The notes beneath the pieces are model-generated. The model saw only the letters and a list, made by a program, of their open reading frames with translations. It was not told the DNA's origin and searched no databases. Both the position numbers and the translations under genes were made by a program. Below, piece by piece: positions 50,044-59,931 of a stretch of DNA of 64,000 nucleotides. Positions within the stretch are counted from its first letter, which is position 1, and the number at the start of each line of letters is the position of its first letter. The DNA is from LH-M37 sp965602855 (lineage in GTDB: Bacteria; Pseudomonadota; Gammaproteobacteria; SZUA-229): the NCBI GenBank assembly GCA_965602855.1, contig CBFCZV010000011.1:1-64000 (forward strand), read 5' to 3'.

Positions 50044-51309
50044 TTAAGGAACCTGGCTATCAATGCTGACTGTCAGGTTAGTCGCTGCTGCAACATCATT
50101 GACCGTCACCTGGCCGATAAAGTCGCCACTTTGTGCAATCGCCGCACCCGTCTTAGTAACACGAGCCGATACCACTATCTGTTTGAAAGCACTCATGTTC
50201 ATACCTTCCATCATAGCCATACTGTCATCCAGCACTACGGTAGTCGGTAACTCAGCCAGCGTTAATCGTTGTGCTGCCAGTGGCATCTTCGGGCCTGTTA
50301 AAGCTTTGGCATAAATAAACACAATATCATTGCCTGCAAATTTCTGTCTGACCTCGGCACTCACATCAACACTGACCTGTAAGCTGGCAGTTTTTGCCAC
50401 GGGTGCTGCAGATGGCATCAACTCATCCATTGAAGCCACTTCTTCACCCGCTTCAATCAGCTTTTTACGAACCTCAGTAATATAGAAGCGCAGTGATTGA
50501 GCAAAATTCGCGTCCTGTGCGGCGACAGCAGATAGGCGCGTAAAGTAATCAAGACTCTGGCGGAATTTACCAAACTGAAATTCAGCCATACCGGCAAACC
50601 ACACTGCATTGACATTATCGGGAGCCAGCTCCAGTGCCTTCCGAGATAGCTCGTATGATTCGTCATTAAATTGCTGGCCATTTGTCATTATCAGCACTTC
50701 GGCGTGCTCCAGCATCACCTGTACATTAGCTTCAAAGCCACCCGCTTTCTTATAAGCATTGGCAGCCTCAGCATAACGCTTCAGATGTTTGTAACTACGG
50801 GCCAGCATTAACCAGTCTTTGAACTCACCTTCATTTTCTTTCAGATAGGATTCCAGCCTCGCCACCATTTGATCCATAGAGGGCGCTGCATTATCCGACA
50901 CCATGGCCTGTTGCTGTTGCTGCTGTGCCTCTGAATCTGCATGCATACCGAGTTGCGCATAGATCAAAAAACTCAGCGCGGGCAAAAATATCGCAATAAC
51001 CAACGCCAGTGCAGGCTGTTTTTTAGCCTCGGTGGTGTAATGCAGGGAAGCGGTTTCTTTACTCTCTAGCGGTATATCTTCGAGCAGCCCCCTATCCATT
51101 TCCTGCCGGGCTATTTTGTAATCGTCCGGCTCAATTCGGCCCTCTTCTAAATCAACTTCCAGTTCTTTTAGTTTTTCTTCGTGCAGCTTGATATTACTGG
51201 CTTTATAAGCCAAAGATTTGCTCTGTCGCACCCTGAGCAATGGGAAAACTAAAATTACTATAGCGACCAGCAGCATCAACAGCATTGCGCCCCAGAAAGA
51301 AATATTCAT
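50044..51309 (-). CDS. ccmI: Cytochrome c maturation chaperone CcmI
   Basis: Apocytochrome chaperone of 421 aa with an N-terminal membrane helix (MLLMLLVAIVILVF), a charged cytoplasmic loop with EEGRIEPDDYKIARQEMD, a second helix (about 98-118), then periplasmic TPR repeats (WLMLARSYKHLKRYAEAANAY) and a C-terminal sheet domain. The start overlaps the ccmH stop as TAATG. This is the long (CycH-type) CcmI form. Confidence 0.92.
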   Translation of the reverse strand: MNISFWGAMLLMLLVAIVILVFPLLRVRQSKSLAYKASNIKLHEEKLKELEVDLEEGRIEPDDYKIARQEMDRGLLEDIPLESKETASLHYTTEAKKQPALALVIAIFLPALSFLIYAQLGMHADSEAQQQQQQAMVSDNAAPSMDQMVARLESYLKENEGEFKDWLMLARSYKHLKRYAEAANAYKKAGGFEANVQVMLEHAEVLIMTNGQQFNDESYELSRKALELAPDNVNAVWFAGMAEFQFGKFRQSLDYFTRLSAVAAQDANFAQSLRFYITEVRKKLIEAGEEVASMDELMPSAAPVAKTASLQVSVDVSAEVRQKFAGNDIVFIYAKALTGPKMPLAAQRLTLAELPTTVVLDDSMAMMEGMNMSAFKQIVVSARVTKTGAAIAQSGDFIGQVTVNDVAAATNLTVSIDSQVP

Positions 51310-51797
51310 TACCGGTCGTCCTCATTCTTATCTTCAGAAAGATTTAATTCTGATTGCAGATTTTTTAATCGTTCCATGTCTTCAGCAGACAACTCAGCCG
51401 CATCCCCGGATGAGCGCTGTTGTGCAATGAAGCTCTTCGCATAAAACAGTCCGACCAGAAAAATTATTGCCGGCCCAAACCACAGCAGCCAGGTCATCGG
51501 CTCGAACGGTGGCTCGTACAAAACATAATCACCGTATCGATCAACCATGAACTCTTTAATTTGGTCTTCTGTTTTGCCATCCTGCAACATGCCGTAGATT
51601 TCTTTACGTAAATCTGTCGCCAGCTCGGCATTAGAATCAGCAATCGACTGATTCTGACAAACCAGGCAACGCAAGTTTTCACTCAATCGTTGGAAGGTTG
51701 CCTCCTGTTCGCTGGACTCAAACTTAAACGTCTCCATGGGCGCGGCCCACGCAGCAACATGAAAAGCCATTAACATTATGGCGAATAAAATTTTCAT
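51309..51797 (-). CDS. ccmH: Cytochrome c maturation protein CcmH
   Basis: Membrane-anchored thiol reductase of 162 aa. After a signal peptide comes LRCLVCQNQSIADSNAELA with the LRCxxC active site that reduces apocytochrome, then a membrane helix (about 105-125). It overlaps ccmG by four bases (ATGA) and ccmI by one base. Complete and of usual length for the short form. Confidence 0.94.
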   Translation of the reverse strand: MKILFAIMLMAFHVAAWAAPMETFKFESSEQEATFQRLSENLRCLVCQNQSIADSNAELATDLRKEIYGMLQDGKTEDQIKEFMVDRYGDYVLYEPPFEPMTWLLWFGPAIIFLVGLFYAKSFIAQQRSSGDAAELSAEDMERLKNLQSELNLSEDKNEDDR

Positions 51798-52348
51798 AAT
51801 TTATTATCCGAAATCTGTTTTATCGCGGCCATCAGTTCATCATAGTTTTCCTGACCTGATACAGGGCCAATAACCTTGTGTCTGATAATACCCTGCTGAT
51901 CAATCAAAAATGATTCCGGTGCGCCATACACGCCCCAGTCAATCGCAACTCGACCACTTTCATCAGCAACCACCAGTTGATAGGGATTACCCAGCTGCGC
52001 CAGCCAGCTCAGCGCATCCTGCTTTTTATCCTTGTAATTAAAACCAATGATGCGCAAACCGGAACTGGCCAGATGTTTAACCGTCTCGTGCTCCTGCCTA
52101 CAGGCATAACACCAGCTAGCCCAGACATTAACCAGCGTAATCTGGCCCTTTAATTCTTCACTACTAAAAGTACCTTCCTGGTTAAGCAAGGGCAGTTCAA
52201 AAACGGGCACAGGCTTACCTATCAACGGTGAAGGAACCAAACGTGGATCCAAAGTTAAGCCCACAGCCAGCATCACAACCAGTAGACCAAAAAGGATCAA
52301 CGGCATGAAGCGCTGCATCATCGACTTATTTTGTTTTGTTTCTGTCAT
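51794..52348 (-). CDS. ccmG: Thioredoxin-like CcmG/DsbE
   Basis: Periplasmic thioredoxin-like reductase of 184 aa that keeps apocytochrome and CcmH cysteines reduced. It has an N-terminal membrane anchor (PLILFGLLVVMLAVGLTL), the active site NVWASWCYACRQEH and the GVYGAPESFLID loop. The usual motif is WCPTC; WCYAC is an uncommon variant. Confidence 0.95.
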   Translation of the reverse strand: MTETKQNKSMMQRFMPLILFGLLVVMLAVGLTLDPRLVPSPLIGKPVPVFELPLLNQEGTFSSEELKGQITLVNVWASWCYACRQEHETVKHLASSGLRIIGFNYKDKKQDALSWLAQLGNPYQLVVADESGRVAIDWGVYGAPESFLIDQQGIIRHKVIGPVSGQENYDELMAAIKQISDNKL

Positions 52349-52351
52349 CTT

Positions 52352-54271
52352 TTACAACCGCTTCTGTCGGTAGCGTTTATCACTTATGGCCACAATGCCG
52401 CCAATGGCCATTAGCAGACAGCCCAGCCAGATAAAACTAATCATCGATTTGTAATACACACGCAAACTCCAGGCATTCTCACCCAGCGGCTCACCCATGG
52501 CTGCATATAAATCGCGGAACAGACCCGCATCAACTGAAGCTTCTGTCATAGGCATAGGGCTAGATTGGCTTTTGTATTCACGCTTCTGCGGACGTAAGTC
52601 AGCAATTTTTTTACCATCCTGACTCACTTCCAGGTGACCTTCTTCAGCATCATAGTTTTCGCCCGTTACTTTTTTAACACCCAAAAACTTAAAGTCATAA
52701 CCGGATAAATGATAAGAAGATCCTATCTCCAGCCTGACATCTTTTTCCTGACTATAAGTCATCACCATGGTGACACCGGCTACAAAAAACGCCATACCCA
52801 AATGCGCCAGAATCATGCCTGAAAATGCCAGCGGCAAACGCTTGCTGATCTTTATTCTCTTATACAGGCTCTGCAAGGTAGTTATCGCAATCCACAGTGC
52901 ACCCGCGAGTCCCAGACCGGTAGGAATATTCATCACACCATCAATCATGAATGGAATAACCAGACCCAGCGACAGTGAAATGGCAAAAATAACTGAAAGC
53001 TCTTTCTTTAATCGCTGAACATTATCTTTCTTCCAGCGCATGCTCGGACCGAAACCCAGCAACAAAATCAACGGTATGGAAACCAGCGCAAACATGGTGT
53101 CGAAATAAGGCCGTCCTACAGAAATTTTACCAATGCCCAATGCGTCCACCAGCAGGGGATACATGGTGCCAACAAATACTGCGGTCGTCGCCGTCAGCAA
53201 AATAACATTGTTCAGCAATAGAGCCGTCTCTCTGGAGAACCAGCTAAAGCGACCTGTGGAGACCACAGTACCTGAACGCCATGCGTACAAACCTAAAGAT
53301 CCACCCACAGCCACGACAAGGAAAATAAGAATAAAGACACCACGCGAAGGATCAGTAGCAAAAGCGTGCACCGAGACCAGCACACCCGAGCGCACGATAA
53401 AGGTACCCAGCAAGCTCATCGAGAAAGCCAGAATCGCCAGTAACACTGTCCAGCTCTTAAACACGCCGCGTTTTTCGGTACTGGCCAGAGAGTGCATCAG
53501 CGCTGTGCCCACTAACCACGGCATGAATGAAGCATTTTCAACTGGATCCCAGAACCACCATCCGCCCCAGCCCAGTTCGTTGTACGCCCACCAGCTACCC
53601 AGTGCGATACCAAAGGTTAAAAAACTCCAGGCTACGGTTGTCCAGGTACGCGACCAACGCGCCCAGGTCGCGTCCAGCTTACCTCCCAACAATGCCGCCA
53701 CAGCGAAGGCAAAAGCTACGGAGAAGCCTACATAACCCATGTACAACATCGGTGGATGCAAGGCCAGACCGGGGTCCTGCAATAAAGGATTTAGAGAATG
53801 ACCGTCAGCAGGTGTTGGAAAAAGTCTTTCAAAAGGGTTGGATGTCCACAGCATGAAAGCATAAAAACCGATACTGGTCAGACCCATGACTGCCAACACA
53901 CGCGCCATCAAAACATTTGGCAGGTTTTTGCTGTAAACCGCTACCGCTGCAGTCCACCCGGCCAGAATCAATGCCCACAATAACATCGAACCTTCGTGTG
54001 AACCCCAGACGCCAGAGATGCGGTACAACAATGGCTGCACAAGGTTAGAATGATTGGTCACGTACTGCACAGAAAAATCGTGCACGATAAAAGCATAGGT
54101 CAGCGCTGCATAAGAAATGCCAACAAACAAAAACTGCGCAAAAACCGCAGGTCTAGCCATCGAAATTAAAGTAGCGTCATTACGTGCTGCGCCAACCAGT
54201 GGCACTACGCTTTGTATAATCGCAATGCCAAAGGCCATAATCAGGGCGAAATGCCCGAGTTCAGGAATCAT
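52352..54271 (-). CDS. ccmF: Haem lyase subunit CcmF
   Basis: Membrane protein of 639 aa that, with CcmH and CcmI, attaches haem to CxxCH cysteines. About 13-15 membrane helices are visible, with the WWD-type segment WWAYNELGWGGWWFWDPVENASFMPW and conserved histidines. It lies between ccmG and ccmE in the conserved order and overlaps ccmE by four bases. Only one CcmF is seen, so it must also serve the Cx3CH and Cx4CH sites. Confidence 0.97.
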   Translation of the reverse strand: MIPELGHFALIMAFGIAIIQSVVPLVGAARNDATLISMARPAVFAQFLFVGISYAALTYAFIVHDFSVQYVTNHSNLVQPLLYRISGVWGSHEGSMLLWALILAGWTAAVAVYSKNLPNVLMARVLAVMGLTSIGFYAFMLWTSNPFERLFPTPADGHSLNPLLQDPGLALHPPMLYMGYVGFSVAFAFAVAALLGGKLDATWARWSRTWTTVAWSFLTFGIALGSWWAYNELGWGGWWFWDPVENASFMPWLVGTALMHSLASTEKRGVFKSWTVLLAILAFSMSLLGTFIVRSGVLVSVHAFATDPSRGVFILIFLVVAVGGSLGLYAWRSGTVVSTGRFSWFSRETALLLNNVILLTATTAVFVGTMYPLLVDALGIGKISVGRPYFDTMFALVSIPLILLLGFGPSMRWKKDNVQRLKKELSVIFAISLSLGLVIPFMIDGVMNIPTGLGLAGALWIAITTLQSLYKRIKISKRLPLAFSGMILAHLGMAFFVAGVTMVMTYSQEKDVRLEIGSSYHLSGYDFKFLGVKKVTGENYDAEEGHLEVSQDGKKIADLRPQKREYKSQSSPMPMTEASVDAGLFRDLYAAMGEPLGENAWSLRVYYKSMISFIWLGCLLMAIGGIVAISDKRYRQKRL

Positions 54272-54714
54272 TGTTTTTTCGCCGCCTCTTCTGCCGCCTC
54301 TAGTGCATCAGCCACTTCGGGGGGCATATAGTTTTCATCGTGCTTGGCCAGTACTTCATCAGCAACAAACACTTTATTTTCATTTAATTTACCCATGGCC
54401 ACGATGCCCTGCCCTTCACGGAACAGATCGGGCAGGATACCGCTGTATTCAATGGCTATCTCTTGAGCGCCATCGGTCAAATCAAACTTCACCAGCAAAC
54501 TCTCACTGGCGCGATTAACCGTACCCTCTACCACCAGACCACCGACACGAATCGCTCGACCGCTGGGTGCGGTGCCATCATTAACTTCAGTCGGGCTATA
54601 AAAATACATCAAGTTTTCTTCGAATGCGGTCAGAGCTAGCACAGTTGCCAGCGAGATGCCCAGCAGCACCATCACAACCAGCAGTTTTCTTTTACTTCGT
54701 TTATTCATCGCCAT
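54268..54714 (-). CDS. ccmE: Haem chaperone CcmE
   Basis: Membrane-anchored haem chaperone of 148 aa. It has an N-terminal anchor (LLVVMVLLGISLATVLAL), a beta-barrel domain and the covalent haem-binding His125 in VLAKHDENYMPPEV, with Tyr129. Spacing and length are normal. Confidence 0.97.
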   Translation of the reverse strand: MAMNKRSKRKLLVVMVLLGISLATVLALTAFEENLMYFYSPTEVNDGTAPSGRAIRVGGLVVEGTVNRASESLLVKFDLTDGAQEIAIEYSGILPDLFREGQGIVAMGKLNENKVFVADEVLAKHDENYMPPEVADALEAAEEAAKKQ

Positions 54715-54719
54715 TATTT

Positions 54720-54914
54720 CTAACCCGCCTTGCTAGCATTTGCATCGCGCCTAATTGCACGTTTAACCTGTGAAATAACGCGCTTTCGTTCAATGATGGG
54801 GGAAACAATATTGGCCACCACCATCACCAGAGCTAAACCATAAGATGTCCAGACGAACACCGCGTAGCCGCCCATGTGAAAAAACTCTGACCAGCTAAAT
54901 TCGGAACCATTCAT
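54720..54914 (-). CDS. ccmD: CcmD
   Basis: Small membrane protein of 64 aa, with one helix (YAVFVWTSYGLALVMVVANIV) and a basic tail (RRDANASKAG). It helps to release holo-CcmE from CcmABC. Its start overlaps the ccmC stop by four bases. Confidence 0.92.
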   Translation of the reverse strand: MNGSEFSWSEFFHMGGYAVFVWTSYGLALVMVVANIVSPIIERKRVISQVKRAIRRDANASKAG

Positions 54915-55660
54915 AATTTTTCTACCAGTTCTCTAACCCATTGACGATTACGTTCACGATACAACACCTGATTTCTTGCTCTTATCAGGACAATCGCCGC
55001 GTAAAAAAGTTTTGCGGCAATCGCCATTACTAACAAAGGAATCAACATATCGATGTGCATGGAAGGTTTATCCATCTTCGATACGGTCGCGCCTTGATGC
55101 AGGGTATTCCACCATTGCACCGAGTAATGAATAATCGGAATATTGACCACACCGACGATAGCCAGCAGGCCACTGGCCTTATCGGCTGTGCGTTGATCTT
55201 CAATTGAAGACTGCAGCGCCATATAACCAAAATACAGGAATAATAAAATCAGCTCGGAGGTTAGACGTGCATCCCATACCCAGTAAGCACCCCACATCGG
55301 TTTGCCCCAGAGTGAACCGGTCACCAGCGCGATAAAGGTAAACCAGGCACCAATCGGCGCACTCGCAGCGGCGATCATATCAGCCAGTTTAATTTGCCAG
55401 ATAAGACCAATAGCTGCGGAAACCGCCATCACCACATAAATAAACATCGACATCCACGCGGCGGGCACGTGAATGAAAATAATACGATAACTTTCGCCCT
55501 GCTGGTAATCCGTCGGCGCCACAAATAAACCCATGTACACACCATAAACACCCAAAAATATGGCGCTTATCGCAAACCATGGCACCATTTTTCCGGAAAC
55601 TCTATAAAAATGCTTGGGCGACGAAAATCGCTGTATCCAACCCCATATTTTTTTGAACAT
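54911..55660 (-). CDS. ccmC: Haem handling protein CcmC
   Basis: Membrane protein of 249 aa with six helices and the tryptophan-rich WWD segment (GSLWGKPMWGAYWVWDARLTSE) that presents haem to CcmE. It overlaps ccmD by four bases. Of usual length. Confidence 0.97.
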   Translation of the reverse strand: MFKKIWGWIQRFSSPKHFYRVSGKMVPWFAISAIFLGVYGVYMGLFVAPTDYQQGESYRIIFIHVPAAWMSMFIYVVMAVSAAIGLIWQIKLADMIAAASAPIGAWFTFIALVTGSLWGKPMWGAYWVWDARLTSELILLFLYFGYMALQSSIEDQRTADKASGLLAIVGVVNIPIIHYSVQWWNTLHQGATVSKMDKPSMHIDMLIPLLVMAIAAKLFYAAIVLIRARNQVLYRERNRQWVRELVEKL

Positions 55661-55699
55661 AAGACATAAAACCTATTATTATATTTTTATCTTGCCAGC

Positions 55700-56371
55700 C
55701 TATCTGGAGGCTGTAATACGCAGAGCCACCGCCGTCGCTAGCGGCGCTAGCGATATCGCCAGGGCCAGTACCGCGCCTAAAAACAACAACTGCCCCCGTA
55801 CACTCATACCATCACTGGCAACATCGACCGCATTTGCCCCAAAAATTAGTATGGGAATATACAACGGTAGAATGATTAATGACAGCAAAACACCGCCACG
55901 GTTCACTGCGACTGTCAATGAAACACCAATTGCACCCACTAGACTCAACACCGGCGTGCCCAGTAACAGGCTATATACCAGTGTCGGTATCGCCTCATCC
56001 GGCACGTACATGAACATGCCCAATAATGGTGCAATCAACACTAGCGGCAATCCGGTCAACAACCAGTGCGCGAACACTTTCGCCAGCACCAGAATCACCA
56101 ATGGATTCGGACTCAGCATCAACTGATCCAGCGAGCCGTCTTCGTAATCCTGCTTGAATAGACGATCTAGCGACAATAATACTGAAAGCAATGCCGATAC
56201 CCAGATTACACCCGGCGCCATCACCGTTAACAGGTCAGCACTTGGTGTCACTGCTAACGGGAATAAACTCACCACCAGCACAAAAAAGATCAGCGGATTA
56301 GCCAGCTCATGGCGTGTACGGAACGCCAGTCGTAAATCTCTAGCCAGCAAATGATAAAACGCTTTTAACAT
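55700..56371 (-). CDS. ccmB: Haem exporter permease CcmB
   Basis: ABC permease of 223 aa with six hydrophobic segments and the family-typical DYEDGSLDQLMLSPNPLVILVLAKVFAHW stretch. Its start overlaps the ccmA stop by seven bases. It acts with CcmA to release haem-loaded CcmE. Confidence 0.96.
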   Translation of the reverse strand: MLKAFYHLLARDLRLAFRTRHELANPLIFFVLVVSLFPLAVTPSADLLTVMAPGVIWVSALLSVLLSLDRLFKQDYEDGSLDQLMLSPNPLVILVLAKVFAHWLLTGLPLVLIAPLLGMFMYVPDEAIPTLVYSLLLGTPVLSLVGAIGVSLTVAVNRGGVLLSLIILPLYIPILIFGANAVDVASDGMSVRGQLLFLGAVLALAISLAPLATAVALRITASR

Positions 56372-57021
56372 TTGACCCCCAGAGTAACTGAACTCATCTC
56401 ACAGGGCAGCTGCATACCGTGGTGCGTGGTAAAGATTGCGCTGCCACCGACTTCACGGTGCTCCATCAACATGGACTCGACCAGCGCCACGCCTTGTACA
56501 TCCAGCGCGGTTAAGGGCTCATCCATAATCCATAGCTTTGCCTTGGTCAGCAGTAAAAAAGCCAGCAAGATGCGGCGACGCTGCCCCGATGAAAGCGCCT
56601 TGCTGGGCACATCATCAAAACCTGCCAGACCCACTTTTGCCAGAGCTTCATCAATTTCTTCGAGCGGTGCCGATTGTGAACGGGTATCGAGCAAAGAATG
56701 AATGTTTTCCAGTGTGGTTAAATCGCCTTTAATGCAGGGCAGATGCCCGATATACACCATGCTGTTATAAAAATCTTCACGCACATCGCTGACTTTCTCG
56801 CCCTGCCAGTAAACATCGCCTTCTTCAGCAAGGCGCAAACCACAGAGAATGCGCAGCAAACTGGTTTTGCCGCTGCCGTTAGCACCCTCAATCTGCAGTA
56901 TTTCACCGGCGGCCAGCTTGATAGACAGATCAGTAAACAACAGACGATCATCACGCACACACTCCAGCTGGCGCGTTTCTAACATCAATGCAGTTTTTTC
57001 TGACTCAGTATCAACCATCAT
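56365..57021 (-). CDS. ccmA: ABC transporter ATPase CcmA
   Basis: ATPase of 218 aa with Walker A GANGSGKTSLL, signature LSSGQRRRILLA and Walker B LWIMDEPLTALD. It is the first gene of the ccm operon. ATG 57021 is taken, but ATG 56985 (MLETRQLEC) matches the usual family start and may be the true one; no strong ribosome site decides. Confidence 0.96.
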   Translation of the reverse strand: MMVDTESEKTALMLETRQLECVRDDRLLFTDLSIKLAAGEILQIEGANGSGKTSLLRILCGLRLAEEGDVYWQGEKVSDVREDFYNSMVYIGHLPCIKGDLTTLENIHSLLDTRSQSAPLEEIDEALAKVGLAGFDDVPSKALSSGQRRRILLAFLLLTKAKLWIMDEPLTALDVQGVALVESMLMEHREVGGSAIFTTHHGMQLPCEMSSVTLGVKC

Positions 57022-57077
57022 CAAACTTATTATTTTAATAAACCCTTATTTATAGACGTATATATATTTAAAGCAAA

Positions 57078-57104
57078 AAAAAGGATGGTTTAACCATCCT
57101 TTTT
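57078..57104. terminator. Terminator between cytochrome c4 and ccmA
   Basis: AAAAAGGATGGTT and AACCATCCTTTTT form a perfect 13-bp stem around one T (57078-57104). It ends the minus-strand cytochrome c4 transcript and isolates it from the ccm operon. Confidence 0.88.
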
Positions 57105-57130
57105 CAGTAATCGACCTAATTGCTAGCCAA

Positions 57131-57742
57131 TTATTTAAGACTTGCGATGTATTGTGCAACCGCCTCAATTTCAGCATCGGTCATACTAGCCAGTGCATTG
57201 CGCATTACTTTTCCATCATCATTGCTCCTTGATCCATCTTTAAAAGCACGCAGCTGCTTCATTGTGTACATAGCAAACTGACCAGTCAACTGCGGATATC
57301 CCGAACCCGGATTACCTGCGCCAGTAGGACCATGACAACCCTGACAGGCTGGTACGCCTGTTTGCAGGTTACCACCTTTATAAATCTCACGCCCCATAGC
57401 CAGCTTGCTTTCATCCGCTGTCGCTGTGCTAACTAACTTTTGAGATGCAAAAAAAGCAGCAATATCCTGAGCATCTGTATCACTCAAAGCCGCTACCTGA
57501 GCGTCCATCATTGGATCCTGACGTGTTGTCTTCGCCTTAAAATTAGCAATTTGCTTAACGATGTATTTTTCGCTCTGACCCGCCAGATTAGGAAATGTCG
57601 GCACCATGCTACTACCTTCTGCACCGTGACACCCACCACAAACCGCCGCTTTGTCCTTACCTGCTGCTGCATCACCCGCTGCGTGAACCACGCCAGCCAG
57701 CGATAATAATAAAACCACACTTGATACAATTATTTTCTTCAT
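57131..57742 (-). CDS. Dihaem cytochrome c4
   Basis: Periplasmic dihaem cytochrome of 203 aa: signal peptide (to VVHAAGD), haem site 1 in CGGCHGAEGSS and haem site 2 in CQGCHGPTGAG, with matching Met-bearing segments (DPMMDAQV, GKVMRNALASM). This is the two-domain c4 layout; it usually feeds electrons to cbb3-type oxidases. The start is ATG 57742, with GGAG upstream; the longer frame from 57775 is rejected. Confidence 0.92.
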   Translation of the reverse strand: MKKIIVSSVVLLLSLAGVVHAAGDAAAGKDKAAVCGGCHGAEGSSMVPTFPNLAGQSEKYIVKQIANFKAKTTRQDPMMDAQVAALSDTDAQDIAAFFASQKLVSTATADESKLAMGREIYKGGNLQTGVPACQGCHGPTGAGNPGSGYPQLTGQFAMYTMKQLRAFKDGSRSNDDGKVMRNALASMTDAEIEAVAQYIASLK

Positions 57743-57874
57743 TACTTCAAAACTCCAGACATACCAGCCCACCAATGGGCAAAAAGTGGCGAGATTCTAC
57801 ACTAAGCAGCATATTTCATAAAGCTAGACAGTTAAATGTTGTCATTATCTTTATTACACGGATAATGCACCATC

Positions 57875-58504
57875 ATGAGCAATCAACCCATAAATCACTA
57901 CTACCGTCAGGCCAAATTCCTGATCAGCGCGGCCGCAACCAAACAATTCCCCAAAGGCGAGAGCATAGAAGTCGCCTTTGTCGGCCGCTCCAATGCTGGA
58001 AAATCCAGCTCAATCAACACCTTATGCGACAACAAGGGACTGGCCAAAATCTCCAAAACACCCGGCCGCACCCGTCTGGTCAACTATTTTGAAATGGATG
58101 AAAAACGCCGCCTGGTCGATTTACCCGGCTATGGCTTCGCCAAAGTACCCAAACCCATCAAAGAAGAGTGGCAGAAGCTGATGGGGCAATACCTGGAACA
58201 GGAAGACGTTTTACGCGGCCTGGTCGTCATCATGGACATCCGTCACCCACTGAAAGACTTCGACCTACAGATGCTGGACTGGTGCCAGCACTTCAACATA
58301 CCCGCCCATGTTTTACTCACCAAGGCCGATAAACTAAAGCGTGGCCCTGCTCAGGCCACACTGCTCAAATGCCGAAAATTTCTCAAAGAAGAAGGTTTTG
58401 ACGCCACTATTCAGACTTTTTCCTCACTGAAGAAAACCGGCCTCGATGAACTGGTTGGCAAACTGAATGGCTGGATGGAACTGGAATCAGAAGGGTCAGA
58501 ATAA
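57875..58504 (+). CDS. engB: Ribosome biogenesis GTPase EngB/YihA
   Basis: GTPase of 209 aa needed for large-subunit assembly. G1 is GRSNAGKSSSIN, G3 is DLPGYGFA and G4 is TKADKLKRG. The start ATG 57875 has only a weak ribosome site. Placement next to a cytochrome c4 gene is a common arrangement in gammaproteobacteria. Confidence 0.96.
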   Translation: MSNQPINHYYRQAKFLISAAATKQFPKGESIEVAFVGRSNAGKSSSINTLCDNKGLAKISKTPGRTRLVNYFEMDEKRRLVDLPGYGFAKVPKPIKEEWQKLMGQYLEQEDVLRGLVVIMDIRHPLKDFDLQMLDWCQHFNIPAHVLLTKADKLKRGPAQATLLKCRKFLKEEGFDATIQTFSSLKKTGLDELVGKLNGWMELESEGSE

Positions 58505-58511
58505 AAAAATA

Positions 58512-58529
58512 CCCGGCCATAGGGCCGGG
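58512..58529. terminator. GC-rich hairpin after engB
   Basis: CCCGGCC and GGCCGGG are separated by ATAG, just past the engB stop. The T-run lies on the opposite (minus) strand side, so the hairpin would work best as a terminator for minus-strand transcription, but its place after engB suggests that it also ends that gene. Confidence 0.6.
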
Positions 58530-58944
58530 CAATGAATAAGAACCGGCTTGGGGAAACCGATCCCACAATCAAGCTACCCAAGGGAAAGGATAGACTTGAA
58601 GCTTCCATAAAAATGGCTCACCCCTAATTAAAAACAAATCTGAAATGAAGTCAAAAGACTATCGATGGATGGTTGGAAAATGCCGCCTGAAGTGCAGATA
58701 GCAGCTCAAAACTCCTTTACCGACATTTTTAATGTTTCTTCTCTAAAACTTAAACCCTTATCCATAAAAATCAGAATAAGACTGACTATAGAAATAACTG
58801 ATATAAATCAACTTTTTTTATATGTATATAGGCTTAAATTCTCTGGCTTTATAATACCCGACCAATCTAGTAAGGATATATTTTTTCAGGATGATGCTAC
58901 CAATAATAAAAATACGTCACTTGCAACAGCGCCATTAAAAGCCC
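58530..58944. other. Non-coding stretch before the AraC gene
   Basis: No convincing gene is seen. An open frame of 100 codons at 58665-58967 overlaps the AraC start, has no ribosome site and has a low-complexity hydrophobic composition, so I leave it out. The region is AT-rich and probably holds the AraC gene promoter. Confidence 0.5.
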
Positions 58945-59931
58945 ATGCAATACGAACACCTGCCTAATCAGAAAACTCTATTCCATGATCAACCACTGCA
59001 GAGTGCCTTTGAACAGCAATCGGCACAAACTTGGTTGCCATTAGAGATTACTCAAATATCCGCTGGTGACTATAAGGGCAAGCTGCGGGTGATTAAACAA
59101 AATAACGTAAGCATTTTCTTTGAGCGTCAAAATTGTACGATACATAAACGCGGCATTATAGAAGACCAATCCTGCACAATCTCTTTCTCTCGCACGGCTG
59201 ATACGCGACTGAGGTTTTCAGAATATAACCCTGGCAATGACTCACTATTTTTTCTCCCTGGAGGAACTGAATTTGATGCTCAGGTAGGCAGTGATACCGA
59301 GACGGTCTACCTTCGCTTCGAACAGTCACGCCTCCTGGAACGAGTAAGGGCATTGAATCCCATACTCTGGGAGAAAGATCCGGACAACCTGCTGATGTTC
59401 GATACGCTTGATCGAAAACCTCTGGAAACATTTATAAATCATCTTTGCGCCAATCCAAAATTTCAGGAAGATAGCGTGGTGGAACATGATTGCAATGTGC
59501 TGGGATCGTCGATTATGGATCAGGTGGTTATGACCTTGAACTCATCGTCCCTTAGTGAGGAGGCTTGTCCAGATTTAATTGCACGCCGCCGTGCGAGAAG
59601 CCTGGTGACGCAGGTTATAGAGCATATCGATGCAACGATGGCGAACCAGTGCTGCCCAAGCATAGTGGATATATGTGCGGATCTAAATGTAAGCCAACGC
59701 AACCTGCAATATAGTTTTAAAAAGATACTAGGACTCGCTCCCAATACCTATATTCATCGCCTTAGACTCAATCGAGTTAATGCCCAACTGAGCAATCCAG
59801 CTAGTGACGATATTACGGTAACGCATATCGCCTCACGCTGGCATTTCTGGCATTTAGGTCGATTTGCTAATGACTATCTGCAACTTTTTCATGAATTACC
59901 TTCCACAACTCTCCGCCGAGCTCTCGCATAA
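58945..59931 (+). CDS. AraC-family transcriptional regulator
   Basis: Protein of 328 aa with an N-terminal sensor domain of about 220 residues and a C-terminal double helix-turn-helix (SIVDICADLNVSQRNLQYSFKKILGLAPNTYIHRLRLNRVNAQL). The second motif (ITVTHIASRWHFWHLGRFANDYLQLF) is AraC-like. The effector is unknown. It lies about 240 bp upstream of the cytochrome c peroxidase gene on the same strand and may control it. Confidence 0.9.
   Translation: MQYEHLPNQKTLFHDQPLQSAFEQQSAQTWLPLEITQISAGDYKGKLRVIKQNNVSIFFERQNCTIHKRGIIEDQSCTISFSRTADTRLRFSEYNPGNDSLFFLPGGTEFDAQVGSDTETVYLRFEQSRLLERVRALNPILWEKDPDNLLMFDTLDRKPLETFINHLCANPKFQEDSVVEHDCNVLGSSIMDQVVMTLNSSSLSEEACPDLIARRRARSLVTQVIEHIDATMANQCCPSIVDICADLNVSQRNLQYSFKKILGLAPNTYIHRLRLNRVNAQLSNPASDDITVTHIASRWHFWHLGRFANDYLQLFHELPSTTLRRALA

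Noticed and set aside
58665..58967. Open frame of 100 codons before the AraC gene
   Set aside because: No ribosome site, hydrophobic low-complexity composition, and overlap with the AraC start.
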